From UBA11524 sp034104265 (GTDB lineage Bacteria > Bacillota > Clostridia > Christensenellales > Aristaeellaceae), in contig JAXEEE010000124.1 of the NCBI GenBank assembly GCA_034104265.1, positions 1 to 33,226 of the forward strand: DNA of 33,226 bases, read 5' to 3'. Positions 29,560 to 33,226 of this stretch are shown piece by piece. The notes below the pieces were generated by a model. It was not told where the DNA came from and ran no database searches. It saw only the letters and a program-made list of their open reading frames with translations. Made by a program: the position numbers and the translations under genes. Every line of letters begins with the position of its first letter. Position 1 is the stretch's first letter.

Positions 29560-32500
29560 TCAGGAGAAATCGTCGGCGTTCGGGTCGGACTTGAAGTCGT
29601 CGCTGTCCGCGGACGGGATGCTGGGCTTATCGGCGTTCGTCGCGTCGGAGGCCCAGCTGTCGCTGAAGGCGCTGCTGTTCTGCTGGCTGCGATACTGCCT
29701 GCGGCCCATGCGCTGCGTGGTAGACGGCGCCTGGGGATCACGGAAGGAGGCGGTAAAGCTGCTGTCCGTCTGTCCGGCGGGGCGGCTGTAGGGGCTGCTC
29801 TGGGTCGGACGGATGGTTTCATCGCTGTCGGTGAAGGACGGACTTGCGCCGGTGTAGCCGCCGGTGGGACGGCTGTAGGGATTCGGCTGGCTGCCGGAAA
29901 CGCTCTGGGTCGGACGGATGGTTTCATCGCCGCCCATAGTGTTCACAGACGTCTGCCCTGCGGGCCGCTGGTAGGCGGATGCACCCTGCTGGGGCTGCTG
30001 CCCTGCCGGCCGCTGATAGGCCGACTGTCCGGGGGCGTAGGGCTTGCGGGCCTGGGGCTGCTGATAGCCGGTGGGCCGGGCCGCGCCCGCCTGGTTGGTG
30101 TAGGTGCCGGTGCGGGGCTGGTTGGGCTGGCCGGGCCGCTGCTGCGTGTTGGCGCGCTGCTGCTGGGCCGCCTGAGCGCGGCGCTGGGCCGCACGCTGGG
30201 CCGCCTTGCGCTTGTTCTGGGTGTAGAGGACGTAGGCGTACACGCCACCGCCGCCCAGCGCCAGAATCACAATGGCAATGATCCAGCCCACGGCGGAACC
30301 GCCGCCCTGGTTTTCGCCGGGATCGTTGATATCAAGGGTGGGGAGCAGCTCCAGGGTGGCCGTGGCCTCCGGGGAGGCGCTGGGCTCCTCCGTCGCGAAG
30401 GGATCGGGGGTCTCCGTGGCGATGGGCTCCACCGTCGCGAAGGGATCGAAGGGCTCGTAGCTGACATTCAGGCCGCTGTTGGGGTTGGTCCACTCGTCAA
30501 CCTTCTTGTCCTCCTCGGACACCACGCCGCCGCCCACATAGCTGCCGGTGTTGTCCTGGTTGTTGTTGGCGGTGGAGTTGTTCAGCACGCCCTGGCGGTA
30601 CTGGTCGCTGCTCAGGAAGCTGTTGACCTCGGAAATGGTCATATGCTTGAAGTAGCTGCCGGCGATATAGCCCTCCTGGCCGTCATACTTGACGTGGTAC
30701 CAGGTGGTGTCGCCCACCTGCTCGGTACCAAGCACCAGGCACATGGCGTACTGCTTGAGCACCCGCAGCCGGGTGGAGGACGTACTGGCCGCCTGGCGGA
30801 AGTTCACCGTGCTGGAGGACACATAGCCATAGGCGGACAGGCCATCGGGATTGACGGTGGGCTGGGTGGTGGCGGGCGCGTCCGTGTTGGTCACGAAGCG
30901 CAGCATATCCGCGCGGATGTAGCCCAGGTTGCCGCTGTAGCGGACGGAGTGCCATGCCTCGCCGTTCATGGTGTAGGCCTGGCCCAGCACCTCCACCTCG
31001 GTATCCTTGGGCAGCACGGCGATGATGGCGCCGGTGGCGTCATAGGTCTGGCGGAAGGGCACGCCGTCGCCGATGGTCACCGCAGTACCGGCCACCTGGG
31101 GCGGCGTCGCGGTGGGCGTGGGGGGATCCTCGGGCTTGTGCTGCTCCTCCCACAGGTTGATGTAGTACTGCGCCTCCTCGTTGGTGATGCGGCGCAGGGC
31201 GCTGTCCACCACCATGCCGGGCTGCTCATCCAAGGTGGAGACGGAGCTCCAGGCCTGGTTGCCGGCATCGTACTGCTGGCCGTACACATACACCAGGGTA
31301 TCCTTGCCCAGCGCGGTGATGATGCTGCTGTCGCTGGTGCTGATTTCCGTGCGCAGGGCCACCGCCTGGGTGGTCAGGGCATAGCCCTCATACTGGGCGG
31401 GCCGGGCGTAGGTGAAGCGCACCTCGGCGGGCGCAGCCGCGCCGGTGGACGCATCCACGGTCACCTGCACACTGGCCGCGCTGGTCAGGGTGTAGCCGGA
31501 CACCTTGCTGCTGGTGGGCATGACGTTGGTGGCCACCGCCGAGGTGCAGGTGATGGTCTGGCGATCCAGCTCCACACCGTCCTCGGTAACGTAGATCACC
31601 GGCACATCCACCGTCACGGTAGCCGGAGGCAGCACGCGGTAGGTGAAGCGCACCTCGCTCTGGCTGGCCGCGCCGGTCTGCTGATCCACCGTGACCTCCA
31701 CGCTGCCGGCAGATACCAGGGCGTAGCCCTCGGTCTTGCCGCTGGTGGGGGTGATGGTGGTGGTCTTGTCGCTGGCGCAGGTGATGGTCTGGCGATCCAG
31801 CTCCTGGCCGTCCTCAGTGATGTACAGCACCGTCACCGGAGCAGTCTTGACCTCCGGTTCAGGCTCGCGGTAGGTGAAGACCACCTCAGCGGGCGTGGCC
31901 GCGCCGGTGGCGGCATCCACCGTCACCTGCACGCTGGAGGCGCTGACGAGGATGTAGCCTTCCACCTTGCCGCTGGTGGGGGTGATGATCACGGGCTGGG
32001 CGGAGGACGCCGGCGTGGTCTGGCGGTCCAGCTCCGCACCCGCCTCCGTCACGTAAATCACGGGCACGTCCACGGTCACGGGTTCAGGCTCGGGTTCAGG
32101 CTCGGGCTCCGCGCCGCCGGTCAGATCCTCTTCGGTCAGCGGCGGAATGGGCTCGGGATAGTTCGCCGCCATGTAGGCGTCGCTATCGGCCTTGGTCATC
32201 ATCTGCAGGAACTGGGTCTTGATGAAGTACTGCTCCCCGTCCACCAGGACGCGGGTCCAGCTTTCACCCTTGTCGTTGATTTCCTCCCGCAGCAGGTACA
32301 CCACAGTGCCCTTGGTCAGGCGGGTCACCAGGTTTGCCTTGGAGGAATCGTCCATGCTGGTGCGCAGACCCACCTGCGCGTCGGTGACGGTGCCGAAGCG
32401 GTTGATCATCTCGCCCTGGGGAACGGGAACGTCAGGCTCCTCCACCACAGCTTTGGCGAAGGTGAACACCACCTCCGCGGGCGTGGCAACGCCTTCCGCC

Positions 32501-33226
32501 GTCACCTCCACATTCACAGCCTGCGCACTGGAGGCGTCATAATCCTCCGGCACCAGATTGGCATCCGGCGCAACGGCGGTGATTTGCCCGCCCGGCAGCG
32601 TCACGGACTGGGCGTCGGCAATGTTCTGATTGTCCTGGTTGCGATAGTACACAGAAATGGTGGCGGAAACGGGCTCCGCAGGCTGATCAGGCTGCTGCTG
32701 CTTCTCCCGGTAGACGAAGCTCACCTGGGCCGGATCCGCCACGCCGCCGGTGACGTTCACCGTCACCTCGTAGGCGGAGATCAGCTCCAGCAGGTTGCCG
32801 TCCACCCCCGCCTGGGCGGCGGAGACAGTGTAGGTACCGTCCACAGTGTAGGTCACCGTATCGGAGGGGGCCACCTCGCGGCCGTCCTCCCCCACGTAGG
32901 AGATCGTCACCGTGGCAGGCACAGGATCAGGCTCCTGCTGCACGGCGTTGTAATAGAAGATAACCGGGTTCGGGCTGGCCGTGCCGTCGCTGTTGACGGT
33001 CACGGTCTGCACGGCGGCGCTCATGTCCGTAGCCAGGGTGTAGCCGTCGATCTCGATGGCATACACCTCATTGGCCTGGTTCTCAACACAGGTCTGGGTG
33101 GCGTTGCCCAGCACCGTGCCGTCCACCGCCTGATAGATCACCTGCACATCAACCCGAGCAGGCTCCTTCGGGATAGCGTTGTAGTAGAACACCACGGGGT
33201 TCGGGCTGGCCGTGCCGTCGCTGTTG
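29560..33226 (-). CDS. Large membrane-anchored surface protein with MucBP-like and SH3 repeats (5' end outside window)
   Basis: At least 1221 codons are visible; the frame is open at the right edge, so start and signal peptide are missing. Numbering from base 33195, MucBP-like repeats (VxVxYxxxxG...VxFxYx, ~70 residues) occupy ~1-245 and, as three close copies, ~370-600. Bacterial SH3-like domains lie at ~258-330, ~605-680, ~715-785 and ~800-875 (e.g. VNFRQAASTSSTRLRVL). A Pro/Glu/Thr-rich linker with DPFAT repeats precedes one membrane helix (~968-988, WIIAIVILALGGGGVYAYVL), a basic stop-transfer stretch (NKRKAAQRAAQRR) and a ~220-residue Gln/Pro/Ser-rich tail. No LPxTG signal is present. 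The tail repeats DETIRPTQ and YSRPAGQ-type units. A wall-contacting adhesin or envelope sensor is plausible; no function is established. Confidence 0.85.
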   Translation of the reverse strand, partial: NSDGTASPNPVVFYYNAIPKEPARVDVQVIYQAVDGTVLGNATQTCVENQANEVYAIEIDGYTLATDMSAAVQTVTVNSDGTASPNPVIFYYNAVQQEPDPVPATVTISYVGEDGREVAPSDTVTYTVDGTYTVSAAQAGVDGNLLELISAYEVTVNVTGGVADPAQVSFVYREKQQQPDQPAEPVSATISVYYRNQDNQNIADAQSVTLPGGQITAVAPDANLVPEDYDASSAQAVNVEVTAEGVATPAEVVFTFAKAVVEEPDVPVPQGEMINRFGTVTDAQVGLRTSMDDSSKANLVTRLTKGTVVYLLREEINDKGESWTRVLVDGEQYFIKTQFLQMMTKADSDAYMAANYPEPIPPLTEEDLTGGAEPEPEPEPEPVTVDVPVIYVTEAGAELDRQTTPASSAQPVIITPTSGKVEGYILVSASSVQVTVDAATGAATPAEVVFTYREPEPEVKTAPVTVLYITEDGQELDRQTITCASDKTTTITPTSGKTEGYALVSAGSVEVTVDQQTGAASQSEVRFTYRVLPPATVTVDVPVIYVTEDGVELDRQTITCTSAVATNVMPTSSKVSGYTLTSAASVQVTVDASTGAAAPAEVRFTYARPAQYEGYALTTQAVALRTEISTSDSSIITALGKDTLVYVYGQQYDAGNQAWSSVSTLDEQPGMVVDSALRRITNEEAQYYINLWEEQHKPEDPPTPTATPPQVAGTAVTIGDGVPFRQTYDATGAIIAVLPKDTEVEVLGQAYTMNGEAWHSVRYSGNLGYIRADMLRFVTNTDAPATTQPTVNPDGLSAYGYVSSSTVNFRQAASTSSTRLRVLKQYAMCLVLGTEQVGDTTWYHVKYDGQEGYIAGSYFKHMTISEVNSFLSSDQYRQGVLNNSTANNNQDNTGSYVGGGVVSEEDKKVDEWTNPNSGLNVSYEPFDPFATVEPIATETPDPFATEEPSASPEATATLELLPTLDINDPGENQGGGSAVGWIIAIVILALGGGGVYAYVLYTQNKRKAAQRAAQRRAQAAQQQRANTQQRPGQPNQPRTGTYTNQAGAARPTGYQQPQARKPYAPGQSAYQRPAGQQPQQGASAYQRPAGQTSVNTMGGDETIRPTQSVSGSQPNPYSRPTGGYTGASPSFTDSDETIRPTQSSPYSRPAGQTDSSFTASFRDPQAPSTTQRMGRRQYRSQQNSSAFSDSWASDATNADKPSIPSADSDDFKSDPNADDFS
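29800..29928 (-). repeat. Two copies of the DETIRPTQ motif in the cytosolic tail
   Basis: Bases 29800-29823 and 29905-29928 are identical over the whole motif, encoding DETIRPTQ twice about 35 residues apart, followed by Ser in both and by a (Y)SRP(T/A)G unit a few residues later. The surrounding tail is low complexity, so exact conservation of an acidic-Thr motif is notable. Confidence 0.7.
31408..32081 (-). repeat. Three tandem MucBP-like repeats
   Basis: Copies at about 31864-32081, 31637-31845 and 31408-31620 encode ~70-residue units sharing VPVIYVTE(A/D)G, ELDRQT, the T-x-T-S-(G/S)-K-V/T-x-GY segment, VQVTVD and a final V-x-FTY. They are more alike to one another than to the earlier repeats near the right edge, indicating recent internal duplication. 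Confidence 0.8.

Overview
The window is GC-rich bacterial DNA with tightly packed genes, strong AGGAGG-type ribosome binding sites and many intrinsic terminators. Gene content points to a GC-rich, anaerobic, gut-type Clostridia/Firmicutes lineage: LplB/LplC-type sugar permeases with a DUF3502 binding protein, YesM/YesN-type sensor and regulator, GH94 phosphorylase, TrkA/TrkH, a mini peptide deformylase and a MucBP/SH3 surface protein. Species-level placement is not possible from sequence reading alone. No rRNA, tRNA or CRISPR array was seen.

Layout. (1) Bases 1-141: the 5' edge of a probable insertion sequence, with a transposase-like start codon whose ribosome binding site lies inside a 20-bp hairpin. 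(2) 155-1054: a toroid (prenyltransferase/squalene-cyclase-repeat) protein. (3) 1173-6254, minus strand: a four-gene exported-protein operon of a phosphodiester glycosidase, a larger glycosidase carrying a degenerate PIG-L deacetylase domain, a leucine-rich-repeat protein and an active-looking PIG-L deacetylase; it has a clear promoter and terminator. (4) 6453-8529, minus: an MFS permease and a pyridoxamine-type kinase. (5) 8618-9655, plus: a NUDIX hydrolase and a GNAT acetyltransferase.

(6) 9716-22404: a sugar locus. On the minus strand, a GH94 phosphorylase closest to N,N'-diacetylchitobiose phosphorylase, a hexose-phosphate mutase, a YesM-type histidine kinase, an exported binding protein and a YesN-type regulator run as one operon. 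Transcribed the opposite way are two ABC permeases and a binding protein; an Eis-like acetyltransferase lies between. The likely logic is that an external sugar is sensed by kinase plus binding protein, imported by the ABC system (its ATPase is not in the window), cleaved by phosphate, and the sugar-1-phosphate isomerised for catabolism.

(7) 22554-25363, minus: the TrkH/TrkA potassium uptake pair. (8) 25566-27694, plus: a mini peptide deformylase, a YaiI/YqxD protein and an unusual membrane protein fusing an HdeD-like domain to a permuted papain-like domain. (9) 27704-27936: a non-coding block made almost entirely of consecutive hairpins. (10) 28030-29391, minus: citrate synthase. (11) 29560 to the right edge, minus: a very large surface protein with MucBP-like and SH3 repeats, one membrane helix and a cytosolic tail carrying a repeated DETIRPTQ motif.

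A recurring theme, partly inferred, is amino-sugar/phospho-glycan chemistry: deacetylase and phosphodiester glycosidases outside the cell, chitobiose-type phosphorolysis inside.
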